A DNA stretch of 64,000 nt from Weissella oryzae SG25 (GCF_000691805.2 NZ_DF820484.1:225630-289629), one strand, 5' to 3'; numbered from the stretch's first letter, positions 1 through 8,752 are shown. Notes: generated by a model not told the origin, from the sequence alone. Numbers and translations are program-made.

Positions 1-53
1 AGTAAAATCCGAACATTTATTTTTATATTCAATTTTAGGCAATTATCCAGCTA

Positions 54-719
54 TTATTTATCATCTTTATGTAGAAATAGTCGAATAATCCATTCACGTA
101 CCCTGGCTTGCCGTAGTAGGATCAGCATAATCAGTAAGATTGTGCCTAGTACCCACCAAATTCCGCCCCCTGGTAAATTTAGATGACCAAAGAAATAACC
201 AATTCCTACTATTGAGAAGGACCATAAGAAACTAGCAAAGGCTGCATAACGAATATAGTTTACAAAGGCCAAGCCTAATTCGTGTGCCAATAAAGGTACT
301 AAAGTTCGAATAAATGGCACGAAGCGACCAACAACAATAAACAATAGCCAACGGCGATGATGAAAACCATCACGTAGCCGCCCCATCGTTGCCCCATTAA
401 TGTGTTTATCAATCCATTTAATCCGACTAAACTGCCGTAAGAGGAAAGCACCAAAGTAATAATTAACCGCATCACCAGCCAAAGAAGCCGCGCCCAGGAT
501 AAAAGCACCCAGTAAGTAATGACCAAAGTTATGGCTTTCACCTGCGAATGACCCCAATGCCAACAAAATTGTGTCACCAGGAATAAAACCAACAAAAATA
601 CCGGCCGTCTCAATGAAAATCAATAAAAACAGAATTAATAAGACTGAAAACGAAAACATACTACCTGAAGCCGTTATATTATTCAGCCATACTGGCATAC
701 TTTCTGCGAGTATTAACAT
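54..719 (-). CDS. DedA family membrane protein (SNARE-associated, PF09335 type)
   Basis: A 221-residue polytopic membrane protein. The first hydrophobic block (about residues 20-60) carries the ETAGIFVGFIPGDT stretch. The second half has the family signature GRFVPFIRTLVP (around residues 131-142), with the conserved arginines and prolines that enter the membrane as a re-entrant loop. DedA proteins are thought to act as lipid scramblases or flippases (undecaprenyl-phosphate or phosphatidylethanolamine recycling) and to be linked to proton-motive-force balance; the substrate of this one cannot be read from sequence. A strong GGGAGGTGAAG ribosome site precedes the ATG. The tail has several Arg/Lys residues and is probably cytoplasmic. 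It stands alone, divergent from the next gene. Confidence 0.9.
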   Translation of the reverse strand: MLILAESMPVWLNNITASGSMFSFSVLLILFLLIFIETAGIFVGFIPGDTILLALGSFAGESHNFGHYLLGAFILGAASLAGDAVNYYFGAFLLRQFSRIKWIDKHINGATMGRLRDGFHHRRWLLFIVVGRFVPFIRTLVPLLAHELGLAFVNYIRYAAFASFLWSFSIVGIGYFFGHLNLPGGGIWWVLGTILLIMLILLRQARVREWIIRLFLHKDDK

Positions 720-861
720 CTCTTCACCTCCCCCAATTAATTGAACCTTATAGTACCATAGTCATTTAAAGTAAACATGAATTTTTTTAAGGAATGCTGT
801 CATTGCCCAAATATTTTGCTAGACTTAAGCCATTACTGCTTTTAAGGGAGCAACCAGTCTA

Positions 862-1539
862 ATGTATGAAACGAACCAAGGAAAAAGACCACTAACAACC
901 TTTGAAACGCTCTTCTATTTTGCTGCCGGGTTACTTTTTAACGCTCTTGGCAATGGTTTTACTGTTGCAACGAATATGGGCTCTGCCCCATGGACGGCCT
1001 CCGCTGCTAACTTAGCTTTAGCGCTCCATATCTCAATCGCCGATATTCTTTTGGCTTATGGTTTACTAGCTGCCATTGCAACACTTATTATTTTACGCCA
1101 ATTCGACTGGCGCCGTTTAATTGGTAATATGATTTTCGTGGTGCTGTTTAGCGAAATCATTGGTCAAATTGCCCAAATCTTCACTAATTTCGGCCTAATG
1201 ACTGCCCCACTTTGGATCAGAATTACGCTTGATTTTATCGCAATTATCTCCGTCGGCATTGGCGTTTCAATTACCCAACGTTTACAGTTCGTCCTGCATC
1301 CTTTAGATGATTTAGTTGTTGTTACCCGTTTTAAATATTTTCATGGTGACGCAAAAATTGCGCAACTCGTTAATTTCGCTTTCCCAATGTTAATTTCTTT
1401 AAGTATCTGGCTGATTACCCGCCAACTAGTTGCCTTAAATATCGGAACGCTCTTCTCCTTCCTCTGCCAGGGTTACATTATTCAGAATGCCGACCGATTG
1501 GTATTTCCACATCTTGTACATAAACATAAAAATTTTTAA
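862..1539 (+). CDS. YczE/YyaS-like integral membrane protein, copy 1
   Basis: A 225-residue membrane protein with about five or six hydrophobic segments. It belongs to the YczE/YitT-like family seen in Firmicutes, which has no established biochemical role. Recognisable blocks are the ATNMGSAPWTA turn after the first helix, QFDWRR before the third, and a conserved HPLDDLVVVTRFKYFHGDA block at about residues 145-165. The window holds two more members: a close one at 26016-26693 and a divergent one at 7925-8647. Start chosen by GGGAG about ten bases before the ATG. It is monocistronic and I see no clear terminator before the next gene. Confidence 0.75.
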   Translation: MYETNQGKRPLTTFETLFYFAAGLLFNALGNGFTVATNMGSAPWTASAANLALALHISIADILLAYGLLAAIATLIILRQFDWRRLIGNMIFVVLFSEIIGQIAQIFTNFGLMTAPLWIRITLDFIAIISVGIGVSITQRLQFVLHPLDDLVVVTRFKYFHGDAKIAQLVNFAFPMLISLSIWLITRQLVALNIGTLFSFLCQGYIIQNADRLVFPHLVHKHKNF

Positions 1540-1670
1540 TACTAACTCTAACTGTAACAGCACTTGCACTTATCAAAATCGCAAGCTGCTTAATATCAAT
1601 CGCTAAAAATCATTTACCCGTCGCAAAATTATTTTAATGAGTTATCCTAAGAAAAAATGGAGTAAATAAA

Positions 1671-2366
1671 ATGAAAACATACGCTATAATTGGCAACCAA
1701 TATGAAGGACTTTATACTCAACCGTGGTCTAAAGTTCAACCATTAACTAAAACACGACCAGCCCCCAAATTTAAGGGTTTTGATTCAAAGGCCAGTGCCC
1801 AAATTTGGTTTGATCAAGAAAAGGCAAGCCAAAATTTGAGGCACCGACAATACACAACTGTTTATGATGGTGCTTTTACGGCTGAACCACAGCGCTACTA
1901 TATTTTTACCGACGGTGGTAATCGTAATACGGGTAATCATGCTGGTGGTCACGTTAAACCAACTGACAAGGCTGCATGGGCGATTGCTATTTACCAAGGT
2001 CCAAACCTCACACAGCCGCTTTATACTGATAGCCAGGCTTACTTAGGTCGAACTAATAATGATATGGAAGTCCAAGCCCTTCTACACGCTCTAGAAGCCG
2101 CTGAGAAGTTCACAGAACCATTCACCATCGTTAGTGATTCGAAATATGTCCTTGATACAGTAACTAACTGGATGTACAACTGGCAGCGGGCCGGTTGGAA
2201 AAAAGCTTCTGGCCCAATCGCCAATTTAGCAAGTTGGCAAAAAATCTTTACCCTTGTAACAGCCCAAGCTGACCGCTTAGCCTTCATTTGGGTTAAAGGA
2301 CATGCCAGTAGCGCTGGTAACATCATGGTCGACCAGTTGCTAAATACCGCTATGGACCAACTATAA
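1671..2366 (+). CDS. rnhA: Ribonuclease HI with N-terminal viroplasmin (hybrid-binding) domain
   Basis: A 231-residue two-domain protein. Residues 1 to about 50 form a caulimovirus-viroplasmin/HBD-like module that binds RNA-DNA hybrids (aromatic-rich, with GLYTQPWSKV and a KGFDSKASAQIWF helix). Residues 75-231 form an RNase H fold. The catalytic acids are visible: D81 in FTDGG, E133 in DMEVQALLHALE, D156 in VSDSKYVLD and D221 near the end, with H211 in KGHAS as the mobile catalytic histidine. It cleaves the RNA of R-loops and primer hybrids. The start has GGAG eight bases upstream, and a good terminator follows, so it is a single-gene unit. Confidence 0.95.
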   Translation: MKTYAIIGNQYEGLYTQPWSKVQPLTKTRPAPKFKGFDSKASAQIWFDQEKASQNLRHRQYTTVYDGAFTAEPQRYYIFTDGGNRNTGNHAGGHVKPTDKAAWAIAIYQGPNLTQPLYTDSQAYLGRTNNDMEVQALLHALEAAEKFTEPFTIVSDSKYVLDTVTNWMYNWQRAGWKKASGPIANLASWQKIFTLVTAQADRLAFIWVKGHASSAGNIMVDQLLNTAMDQL

Positions 2367-2370
2367 ACAA

Positions 2371-2404
2371 AAGAACCCATACCTAGTATGGGTTCTTTAT
2401 TTTT
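2371..2404 (+). terminator. Rho-independent terminator after the RNase H gene
   Basis: Eleven-base stem AAGAACCCATA with its exact complement TATGGGTTCTT and a 5-base loop, followed by TTTATTTTT. Confidence 0.85.
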
Positions 2405-2499
2405 CTGTTGAAATACTAAAACTAGTCTTACTTGTTCCATTTGTAACGCGAACAAAGTTTGTGAAATTTTTCAGGCGATATTAGCATTGCCCCGAGAGA

Positions 2500-2519
2500 T
2501 TTTGTATAAATATACAAAA
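2500..2519. repeat. 20-bp palindrome between convergent genes
   Basis: TTTTGTATA and TATACAAAA separated by AA. It sits directly after the octamer CGAGAGAT (2493-2500), which recurs at 4752 and 60496. Function unknown; it could be an operator or a weak hairpin. Confidence 0.4.
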
Positions 2520-2532
2520 CATTATGTAAAGC

Positions 2533-3357
2533 CTAGTACCAAAGGGTTTCTATTGTTTTAAAAACACCCTCATGCTCATTATCAGTCAATGCTTGCTCAA
2601 ATTTTCCATCTAATAAATACGCATCACCGTTTGGCATTGCCCGAGGAAACCCTGCGGCACTTAGCATCTCGTAATCATTTAAACCATCGCCAAAGGCGGC
2701 TAAATCCTCCTCCAATGTTAAGCCATAGTATTTAGCCAAAACAGCCAATCCACTAGCTTTATTAACGCCTGGACCAACAATATCAACCGATCCATAGCCG
2801 GACGTAGTAACGTGTCCTTGATTTTTAATCACACTTCGGGTCTGCTCGATAAATTGTTTTGTATCTTCTGGTCGAAAAGCAATCGTAAATTTTAAAATTT
2901 CGTCCGGCAATTCATCGATTGACTTGATTATTTCTAGTTCAAAACCTGCTAAGCGTAATTGCAACGTATGTGGCCAGTTTATACGCGCCTGATCTTGTAA
3001 CATATACAGTTTATGCCGACTTGCGAAAGCCGCCCCAATCTTTGGCCGAAACGGCATTTGTTCAACTACATCCATTGCATGTTTTAATTCACTTTTCGAT
3101 AAAAAAGCCTCTTTTAGAGTGTCACCCGCCGCATTTTGCACTAAGGCACCGTTATCAACTACTAAATCTACCTGACCAATAAAATCTTTAAATAATTTAT
3201 TTACATTAATCATGTCTCGGCCAGTCGCAATTATGAAATGAGCGTCTACCTCCCGCATCTTATTTAGAATTCGTTGAAAACGTTGATGATTGTAACTTTT
3301 ATTGACTGTTAAAAAAGTCCCATCTAAATCGCTTGCTATTAATCTTGGGTTTGTCAT
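2533..3357 (-). CDS. Cof-type HAD-IIB family phosphatase
   Basis: A 274-residue HAD-superfamily hydrolase with a C2 cap. Motif I is ASDLDGTF (nucleophile and acid/base aspartates near residues 9 and 11), motif II is IIATGRD (about 43-49), the motif III lysine falls near 195-200, and motif IV is FGDGLNDYEML (about 222-232). Cof-like enzymes dephosphorylate sugar phosphates, flavin and pyridoxal phosphates; specificity is not predictable here. The gene is isolated on the minus strand, with GGGAAGTGA before its ATG. It converges with the RNase H gene. The short gap between them contains a 20-bp palindrome at 2500-2519. Confidence 0.9.
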   Translation of the reverse strand: MTNPRLIASDLDGTFLTVNKSYNHQRFQRILNKMREVDAHFIIATGRDMINVNKLFKDFIGQVDLVVDNGALVQNAAGDTLKEAFLSKSELKHAMDVVEQMPFRPKIGAAFASRHKLYMLQDQARINWPHTLQLRLAGFELEIIKSIDELPDEILKFTIAFRPEDTKQFIEQTRSVIKNQGHVTTSGYGSVDIVGPGVNKASGLAVLAKYYGLTLEEDLAAFGDGLNDYEMLSAAGFPRAMPNGDAYLLDGKFEQALTDNEHEGVFKTIETLWY

Positions 3358-3509
3358 TCTGTCACTTCCCTTTCTAGCTAATCTAATCTCACTTAAATTT
3401 TACCTGGATTTACTAATTAAAGCAGAGAAACCGCCTACTCTTTTGATGAAATTAACAAGATTAGGTTATTATCAATCAGCTGACCTTTTACTTTTCCTTA
3501 AAAAGTACA

Positions 3510-4125
3510 TTTTGCCACTTATCCACCTACTTATGTGGATAATTACCCCATATCAACGATATCCTTGTGGATAACTTGTGGATAAAAGCACGACTTTTTC
3601 ACCAAAAGCCTTTATTAACGGGATAACTCTTCCTGTTGATAACCTGTTAATAACCAGTTGCAAAGTACAAAGCCCGCCATATCAGGTATTCAACCCCTAA
3701 TTAAGTTTAAACTGGTTGATTTAAGCTTTAAAAGCTAATTTATCACATTTAATGCATTTTTCATTCGTATTTTTTTAATTTTTTCCTTTTTAATTAAGCT
3801 TTAACGTGGTTATAACATCATAGAAGCGAACTTTTTACGTCGCCACCTTTAATATAATGTGGATATTAACGATTTACAGGCAACGTTCAATGTGGACAAC
3901 TAAATTAATGTCCACAAGATATTGTGGATAACTCTGTGTGTAATGTGGACAAATACTAAGTAATCAACCCTTCAAACTTATCCACAATATTTTTATAAGT
4001 TGTGGATAAAACTTCTTTTTCTCCTTTTTCATAACGCAAAAACCCTTTAAAATAGGCATTTAACCTAGTTAAAAACTTTATTAGCATATTGTGGATAAAT
4101 TCCATTTAACAACTTATCCACAAAT
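3510..4125. other. DnaA-box cluster in the 820-bp gap upstream of rlmH
   Basis: The gap 3358-4178 has no convincing gene. It carries eight perfect TTATCCACA boxes in both orientations, at 3534-3542, 3566-3574, 3577-3585, 3923-3931, 3978-3986, 4001-4009, 4090-4098 and 4114-4122. One-mismatch sites include TTATCCACC at 3519 and TGTGGACAA at 3891 and 3944. Between the two groups lies AT-rich DNA (3680-3830). A ninth perfect box lies after rlmH at 4737-4745, with a TTATACACA variant at 4768-4776. The density equals that of oriC 42 kb away. It could be a DnaA titration or regulatory cluster, or a remnant of an extended origin. Confidence 0.85.
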
Positions 4126-4178
4126 GTTAAACTTGATTAAGAATCTATAAAACTATTTAAATTGGAGTAAGCTAATTT

Positions 4179-4658
4179 ATGAATATCAAAATAATCGGTG
4201 TTGGTAAACTTAAAGAAAAGTACCTTAAGGATGGTATTGCTGAATATAGTAAGCGTATGTCTAAATTTGCTAAGTTTGAAATCATCGAGGTGCCAGATGA
4301 ACGCGCACCTGAGCAACTATCGACTGCCCAGATGCAGCAAGTTATGCAAAAAGAAGGTGAACGAATTCTAAGCAAGGTTAAAGACCGTGAGTATGTATTT
4401 GCCTTGGCAATCAAAGGGGCAGAGCGCTCTAGTGAAGAGTTAGCCGCTGAAATCAGTGAATTAACTATCCGTGGTGATTCCGACCTTACCTTTATTATTG
4501 GCGGCTCGCTCGGCTTAGCACCTGAAGTTTTGAGCCGTGCGGACACACAAATTAGTTTTGGGCGTTTTACACTTCCCCATCAACTAATGCGGCTTGTCCT
4601 AAGTGAGCAAATCTATCGGGCCTTTATGATTAACGCACATAGTCCCTATCACAAGTAA
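4179..4658 (+). CDS. rlmH: 23S rRNA (pseudouridine-1915-N3)-methyltransferase RlmH
   Basis: A 159-residue SPOUT-class methyltransferase of exactly the usual length. It methylates pseudouridine 1915 in helix 69 of 23S rRNA on assembled 70S ribosomes. The N-terminus ([16 protein letters not shown]) and the C-terminal knot are diagnostic: [14 protein letters not shown] (about 110-123) forms the SAM-binding loop, followed by [18 protein letters not shown] and the invariant terminal SPYHK. GGAG lies about eleven bases before the ATG. The gene often sits near oriC in Firmicutes, and here a dense DnaA-box cluster lies directly upstream, so its transcription may respond to DnaA. Confidence 0.97.
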   Translation: MNIKIIGVGKLKEKYLKDGIAEYSKRMSKFAKFEIIEVPDERAPEQLSTAQMQQVMQKEGERILSKVKDREYVFALAIKGAERSSEELAAEISELTIRGDSDLTFIIGGSLGLAPEVLSRADTQISFGRFTLPHQLMRLVLSEQIYRAFMINAHSPYHK

Positions 4659-4701
4659 CTGCTCACTTTCATGTTACAGTCCATGCTTAATTTTATATTA
4701 G

Positions 4702-4736
4702 AGCCCCACAATCAAAGCTTATTGTGGGGCTTTTTG
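4702..4736 (+). terminator. Terminator after rlmH
   Basis: Eleven-base stem AGCCCCACAAT / ATTGTGGGGCT with an 8-base loop, followed by TTTTTG. Confidence 0.9.
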
Positions 4737-4914
4737 TTATCCACAGAATGCCGAGAGATTCACATATTTATACACAGTTAAATGTTTGTAGTTCTATTTA
4801 AGATTCCCGTTACAGTTTCCCCGAGAAATATATAAAAAGGGGGTGTCTTGACTCTTACAGGGGCTGACTTTATGGTGTAGTTCCCGTTTTTCATCCGATT
4901 AGATAGCAATATAT

Positions 4915-5368
4915 TTATTTAGTCGCTATCTCCATTCTGATCTTTGCAGTAGCCCTCTGCTTTACGATTTTCTCATATAGTCCAGTTGCTTCAATTGTGT
5001 CTAACTGCCAAGGTAGCCCTGAGCTTCGTACTCCACTAGATAATGGATGTGCTGGTTCCTTCTCATTTTGCGATACTAGGACTTTTATCTTATCAACTGC
5101 CAACACTAGAAAGTTATTCCCGGCCACTGTTCCAACTTCAATTCCACACCAAATCAACCGCCACACCCGCGCACTAAAAAACGCTTCATCATCCATCCAC
5201 AGATTTGACTCCACGTTGACCTGTTTTTGACTGACGAAGCGCCATTACATCTACATTATTTACATTTACTGCTTGTTAAATCTGTTTCACCCCACTATTG
5301 AGACTCCAATCAACCTGCTCCACGCTAACTAAACCATCTTGATTAGTATTAATCTTTACTGCATGCAT
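4915..5368 (-). pseudogene. Possible decayed small gene (nonsense codon and frameshift)
   Basis: On the minus strand a GGAGGG ribosome site lies seven bases before an ATG at 5368. This opens a 30-codon frame (MHAVKINTNQDGLVSVEQVD and onward) that ends at TAA 5278-5276. The same frame would continue for about 20 further codons with ordinary composition. A second frame then runs from a GTG at 5214 to 4915 (99 codons, containing WLIWCGIEVGTVAGNNFLVL-like hydrophobic text). Read together they look like one protein of about 150 residues broken by a stop and a frame change. I recognise no family with confidence. Alternatives are a genuine 30-residue peptide plus a chance reading frame. Stretches either side (4777-4914, 5369-5564) show nothing definite. 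Confidence 0.35.
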
Positions 5369-5564
5369 CTTTTACCCTCCAAATAAAAATAGGGCACTGC
5401 TCTTAGTTTTTGTAACCTAAATACCTTATTAAAATATATATTTAAAATTACAAATCAAAAATTTCAGATGGACGTAATCCCCCAAAAAATAAGATCGACA
5501 AACGCGAATTAAATCGGACCATATTTTTAATATAGGAGCACTTTGACAATCGGAAGGAATTTTT

Positions 5565-6563
5565 TTAATTCAAATTATAGTCCGGTTTATCCGTTGTACC
5601 TTCCCAGATAGTAATCGGATGGATGTACTCTTTCTTGGTTTGCTTGCCACTCATACGAGCTTCAAGTATATCAACTGCAAGATCAGTCATATTATCTAAT
5701 GGCTGTATTATTGTCGTTAATTGTGGCAATACATTGCGTATCAATTCTGTACCATCATAACCAATTATCAATAAGTCATTAGGAATAGATAAACCTCGGG
5801 TTTGAGCAACTTGCATGGCAAAGGCCGCATCTGTATCATTACCTGCGAATATGGCATCAATATTTGGATTTTCTTCAAATATTTGATCCAATAAATCCAA
5901 TTTCTTTGTAATTGGTATATCAAAATCTATAATATATGTTTTTCCGTCAAGATTGTTTGCTTCCATCACGGATTCATAACCTAGACGCCGTTTTTGCATA
6001 GGACTTTCTTTTTGAGAAACATTTGTATGGACTATATTTTTTGCTCCCTGGTCAATCAATCGTTCAGTCGCTAGCACTCCGCCTTTGTAATTATCTGACT
6101 CGATAATAGGTATATCATCGTTGATAATTCTGTCGATCGCAACTATTGGTAAATTTTGCTGCCTATACTCAGCTATATTCTGATTATGGGTTCCAACTAT
6201 TAATCCGTCCACTTGTTTACTTAGTAATTGATTAAGGTAATCAATTTCCTTACTAGCATCATTGGTTGAGTTTCCAATTATCACTTTATAGCCTTTTTTA
6301 TACAATTTCTTTTCTAACAAACTCGCCAATTCACCAAAAAAAGGATCAGATATCGTCGGCAATAAAATGCCAATTAAGTTTGTTTTAGTTTTTAACAATT
6401 GCCGAGCAACAATATTTGGGTGATATCCTAATTCACTTATTGCTAAGTTTACGTTATCAATTGTTTTTTGGCTCAAATAACCTCGATTATTTAGGACTCT
6501 GGATACGGTCGTTTTCGAGACGCCAGCATGTCTCGCAACGTCCTCTAATTTTGGTGTTGGCAT
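5565..6563 (-). CDS. LacI/GalR-family transcriptional regulator
   Basis: A 332-residue repressor. The N-terminal helix-turn-helix and hinge helix read LEDVARHAGVSKTTVSRVLN (residues 5-24). A periplasmic-binding-protein-like sugar domain follows (about 60-330), with typical GTHNQN, AGNDTDAAFAM and IIGYDGTEL segments. The start was placed at the internal ATG at 6563 because GGAGGAATTAATC precedes it; the ATG 15 bases upstream would lie inside the ribosome site. The gene follows the ROK-kinase operon on the same strand, behind a terminator, so it most likely controls that operon through the cre/LacI-like palindrome at 8701-8716. The effector is unknown. Confidence 0.92.
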   Translation of the reverse strand: MPTPKLEDVARHAGVSKTTVSRVLNNRGYLSQKTIDNVNLAISELGYHPNIVARQLLKTKTNLIGILLPTISDPFFGELASLLEKKLYKKGYKVIIGNSTNDASKEIDYLNQLLSKQVDGLIVGTHNQNIAEYRQQNLPIVAIDRIINDDIPIIESDNYKGGVLATERLIDQGAKNIVHTNVSQKESPMQKRRLGYESVMEANNLDGKTYIIDFDIPITKKLDLLDQIFEENPNIDAIFAGNDTDAAFAMQVAQTRGLSIPNDLLIIGYDGTELIRNVLPQLTTIIQPLDNMTDLAVDILEARMSGKQTKKEYIHPITIWEGTTDKPDYNLN

Positions 6564-6593
6564 GATTAATTCCTCCATACATTATATTTTACA

Positions 6594-6641
6594 CAAAAAA
6601 CCCTTAGATAATAACCTTACGGTTTAGGTCTAAGGGTTTGT
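6594..6641 (-). terminator. Terminator between the ROK-kinase operon and its LacI gene
   Basis: AAACCCTTAGA and TCTAAGGGTTT flank a roughly 20-base loop, with a U-run on the minus-strand transcript. Any transcription of the regulator from the operon promoter must read through this site. Confidence 0.8.
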
Positions 6642-6645
6642 ACTA

Positions 6646-7518
6646 TTATGCTTTTAATTCTTGGTATGCCAATGCAAAATTCCCTAAATTCGCTGAGCCA
6701 TTGTCTTTAATTAATGGACGGGTCAAGTACTGATTTAGGTTTGGAATATCAATATATCCATTCATCATTTTCTTAAATTGATTACGAATTTTACTCATCA
6801 ATGTATCATTGATAACCCCACCTCCAAAAACAATTTTATCAGGGCGAATAATTAATGTCGTCTGCATAGCTGCCTGAGCGATATACCATGCCATAATATC
6901 CCAAACATGATCATCGAGTGTAACATCAGCACCTTTTTTTCCTAATCGTGCTTCAAATGTGGGACCGGCTACCAGTCCTTCAAGACAATCATCATGGAAA
7001 GGACAAATTCCCTTAAAATTCAAATCATCAGGATGTCTTTTTACAAAAACATGGCCCATCTCAGGATGTCCAAGTGATCCAACGAAGTCTCCGTTTACAA
7101 CAGCGCCAGCCCCAACACCTGTACCGATAGTGTAATAAACTAAAGAATTGGTCTTTTCATTAGCCAATGTAGACATAACATATTCTCCATACGCAGAACC
7201 GTTTACATCGGTTGTCCAAGTGATAGGTACATCAAAATGTTTCTTTAGCGTTCCAACGAAGTCAACGTCTTTCCAACCCGGTTTTGGCGTATTTGTGATA
7301 AATCCATATTTCTTTGAGTTTTTGCGTATCTCAATTGGTCCAAATGACGCAATACCGATTGCATCTAGGTCAAACTGCTTGAAGTAATCAATAACTTTTT
7401 CTAAGGTTTCTTCTGAATTAGTTGTTGGAATTGATACTTTATCCAAAACTCTGTAATCTTCGTTTCCAACAGCACAAATGAATTTTGTACCACCTGCTTC
7501 AACACTACCAATTAACAT
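6646..7518 (-). CDS. ROK-family sugar kinase, fructokinase type
   Basis: A 290-residue ROK kinase. It has the phosphate-binding N-terminus GSVEAGGTKF (residues 4-13), YTIGTGVGAGAV in the middle, and a zinc-site region that starts at GHPEMGH (about 151-157) and continues through CPFHDDCLEGL, supplying the His and Cys ligands of Zn-binding fructokinases. VFGGGV (about 232-237) is the C-terminal nucleotide motif. It resembles lactic-acid-bacterial fructokinases (ScrK-like), which phosphorylate fructose and sometimes other hexoses with ATP. GAGGGAG precedes the ATG. It is the last gene of a three-gene unit with a VOC protein and a YczE-like membrane protein; no transporter is present, so the physiological substrate is uncertain. 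Confidence 0.88.
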   Translation of the reverse strand: MLIGSVEAGGTKFICAVGNEDYRVLDKVSIPTTNSEETLEKVIDYFKQFDLDAIGIASFGPIEIRKNSKKYGFITNTPKPGWKDVDFVGTLKKHFDVPITWTTDVNGSAYGEYVMSTLANEKTNSLVYYTIGTGVGAGAVVNGDFVGSLGHPEMGHVFVKRHPDDLNFKGICPFHDDCLEGLVAGPTFEARLGKKGADVTLDDHVWDIMAWYIAQAAMQTTLIIRPDKIVFGGGVINDTLMSKIRNQFKKMMNGYIDIPNLNQYLTRPLIKDNGSANLGNFALAYQELKA

Positions 7519-7536
7519 AATATTTTCTCCCTCTTA

Positions 7537-7914
7537 TTATAAGATTTCACAGAATTCGATAATAACGCCTTCAGGACCGCGAATATTGAAATACTTAATG
7601 CCATTCTCCCAAAACGGTAATAATTGAATTTCATTGTCAATCATCGAAAAGCCCTCTTTTTTAGCATCTAAGAAAGCCTGGTCTATGTCTTTAACGTTTA
7701 ACGAAATGTGATTAATAGCTCCAGCAGCATCAACAATATTGTCTAATTGCCATGTTTCAATTACTAGATGGTCCTTTTCCATGAAAATGACTTTTCCGCT
7801 TGGAAAGTCTCCAATTTTAGTAAAGCCAAGTTTCTCCCAAAACTTTTCTACTTCATTGAGGTTTAAGGTTGGAATGCCGATGTGTTGTAAACCGTCAAAA
7901 TCATTTTTTAACAT
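7537..7914 (-). CDS. VOC/glyoxalase-superfamily protein
   Basis: A 125-residue single-unit vicinal-oxygen-chelate protein made of two beta-alpha-beta-beta-beta modules. Candidate metal ligands are the His in LQHIGIP (about residue 11), the His in INHISLNV (about 70) and a Glu in VIIEFCE near the C-terminus. Such enzymes are glyoxalases, dioxygenases, epimerases or isomerases, and the reaction cannot be assigned. AGGAG lies eight bases before the start. It lies 18 bases upstream of the ROK kinase and 10 bases downstream of the membrane protein, so the three are co-transcribed; a role in modifying or detoxifying a sugar-derived compound is a reasonable inference only. Confidence 0.8.
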   Translation of the reverse strand: MLKNDFDGLQHIGIPTLNLNEVEKFWEKLGFTKIGDFPSGKVIFMEKDHLVIETWQLDNIVDAAGAINHISLNVKDIDQAFLDAKKEGFSMIDNEIQLLPFWENGIKYFNIRGPEGVIIEFCEIL

Positions 7915-7924
7915 ACTTTTTCTC

Positions 7925-8647
7925 CTAATTGATTCGTTGGTGTTTTAGACTCGGAATTATATGACTATCTGCCCAACCAGTGATTCCACCCTGGAAGATG
8001 AATGCAAATATTGTTCCTAAGCCGTAATTAGTGAAATCTGGATAAATAATTATTGCAATTAAGCCAATAATTGTAGGTGGTATATATGATACCCACATCG
8101 CAATGATTGCATTTCCTTTAAAGTATTTAAAACGAAGGATTTGCATAAGATCATCAGCAGGATGAAGGACTAAATTAACTCTTTGATAAATCGAAATAGC
8201 TACAGCTATAAAAAACACCCCAATGAAATTTAACAATGTATAGCTGGCACCACCAAGTAAATTATGAACATCTGGAAATAAACCTGAAAATTCAGTAGCG
8301 AAGAAACTGATTAACATTGAGAATGGAACCATAAATGCGAGATTCCCAAAAAAATTTTTCCAGTCAAAATGTCCTTGTAATATAACGTTCAGTAGTGCAG
8401 TCAGAACGCCGAATCCAAAGAAAGTCCAACCTAACATGCTAGTTGATCCGTTAAATACGGCTTTATTAAACCCTGATTGAGTAGCGGTCCAGTATGCTGA
8501 TCCCAATATCGAAGGATGCATCTTCTGACTTGTCACTATTGTTAATACATTACCAAATGAGTTTAATAATAGAGACAAAATGAAATAATAAATTGAGTGA
8601 CCTAATGACATAGTATTAGACCGATCAAGGGCCTTATGATTAAGCAT
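7925..8647 (-). CDS. YczE-like integral membrane protein, divergent copy
   Basis: A 240-residue membrane protein with five or six hydrophobic helices. It shares with the two other members here the GNVLTIVTSQK-type first helix, GHFDWKNFFGN in the middle, and VLHPADDLMQILRFKYFKGNA (compare HPLDDLVVVTRFKYFHGDA). It is clearly more distant than the 862 and 26016 copies are from each other. As first gene of an operon with a VOC protein and a ROK sugar kinase it might transport or sense the substrate, but no transport activity is established for the family. The start is at the ATG preceded by GGGGGAATAG. Confidence 0.72.
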   Translation of the reverse strand: MLNHKALDRSNTMSLGHSIYYFILSLLLNSFGNVLTIVTSQKMHPSILGSAYWTATQSGFNKAVFNGSTSMLGWTFFGFGVLTALLNVILQGHFDWKNFFGNLAFMVPFSMLISFFATEFSGLFPDVHNLLGGASYTLLNFIGVFFIAVAISIYQRVNLVLHPADDLMQILRFKYFKGNAIIAMWVSYIPPTIIGLIAIIIYPDFTNYGLGTIFAFIFQGGITGWADSHIIPSLKHQRIN

Positions 8648-8700
8648 TCTATTCCCCCTTCTTTATATGCTTGAATGATGTTGGTTAAATACCTCTATAA

Positions 8701-8752
8701 ATAAAAGCGCTTTCATTAATTTAAATTATAGTCGTAAAAAATTAACTGTCAA
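8701..8752 (-). promoter_or_regulatory. Promoter with cre/LacI-type operator for the ROK-kinase operon
   Basis: On the minus strand, -35 TTGACA (8752-8747) and -10 TATAAT (8730-8725) are separated by 16 bases. Just downstream lies ATGAAAGCGCTTTTAT (8716-8701), centred on AGCGCT. It matches the catabolite-responsive element with one mismatch and also fits a LacI/GalR operator. A protein bound there would block promoter clearance. Confidence 0.75.

Noticed and set aside
3302..3574. A 90-codon plus-strand frame in the gap before rlmH
   Set aside because: It starts inside the Cof phosphatase gene, has no ribosome site, and its second half is encoded by DnaA-box-rich DNA.
3510..4125. Treating the rlmH-upstream cluster as the main replication origin
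   Set aside because: The canonical origin with dnaA, dnaN, unwinding element and strand switch lies at 45.7-47.8 kb; the cluster is reported as secondary only.
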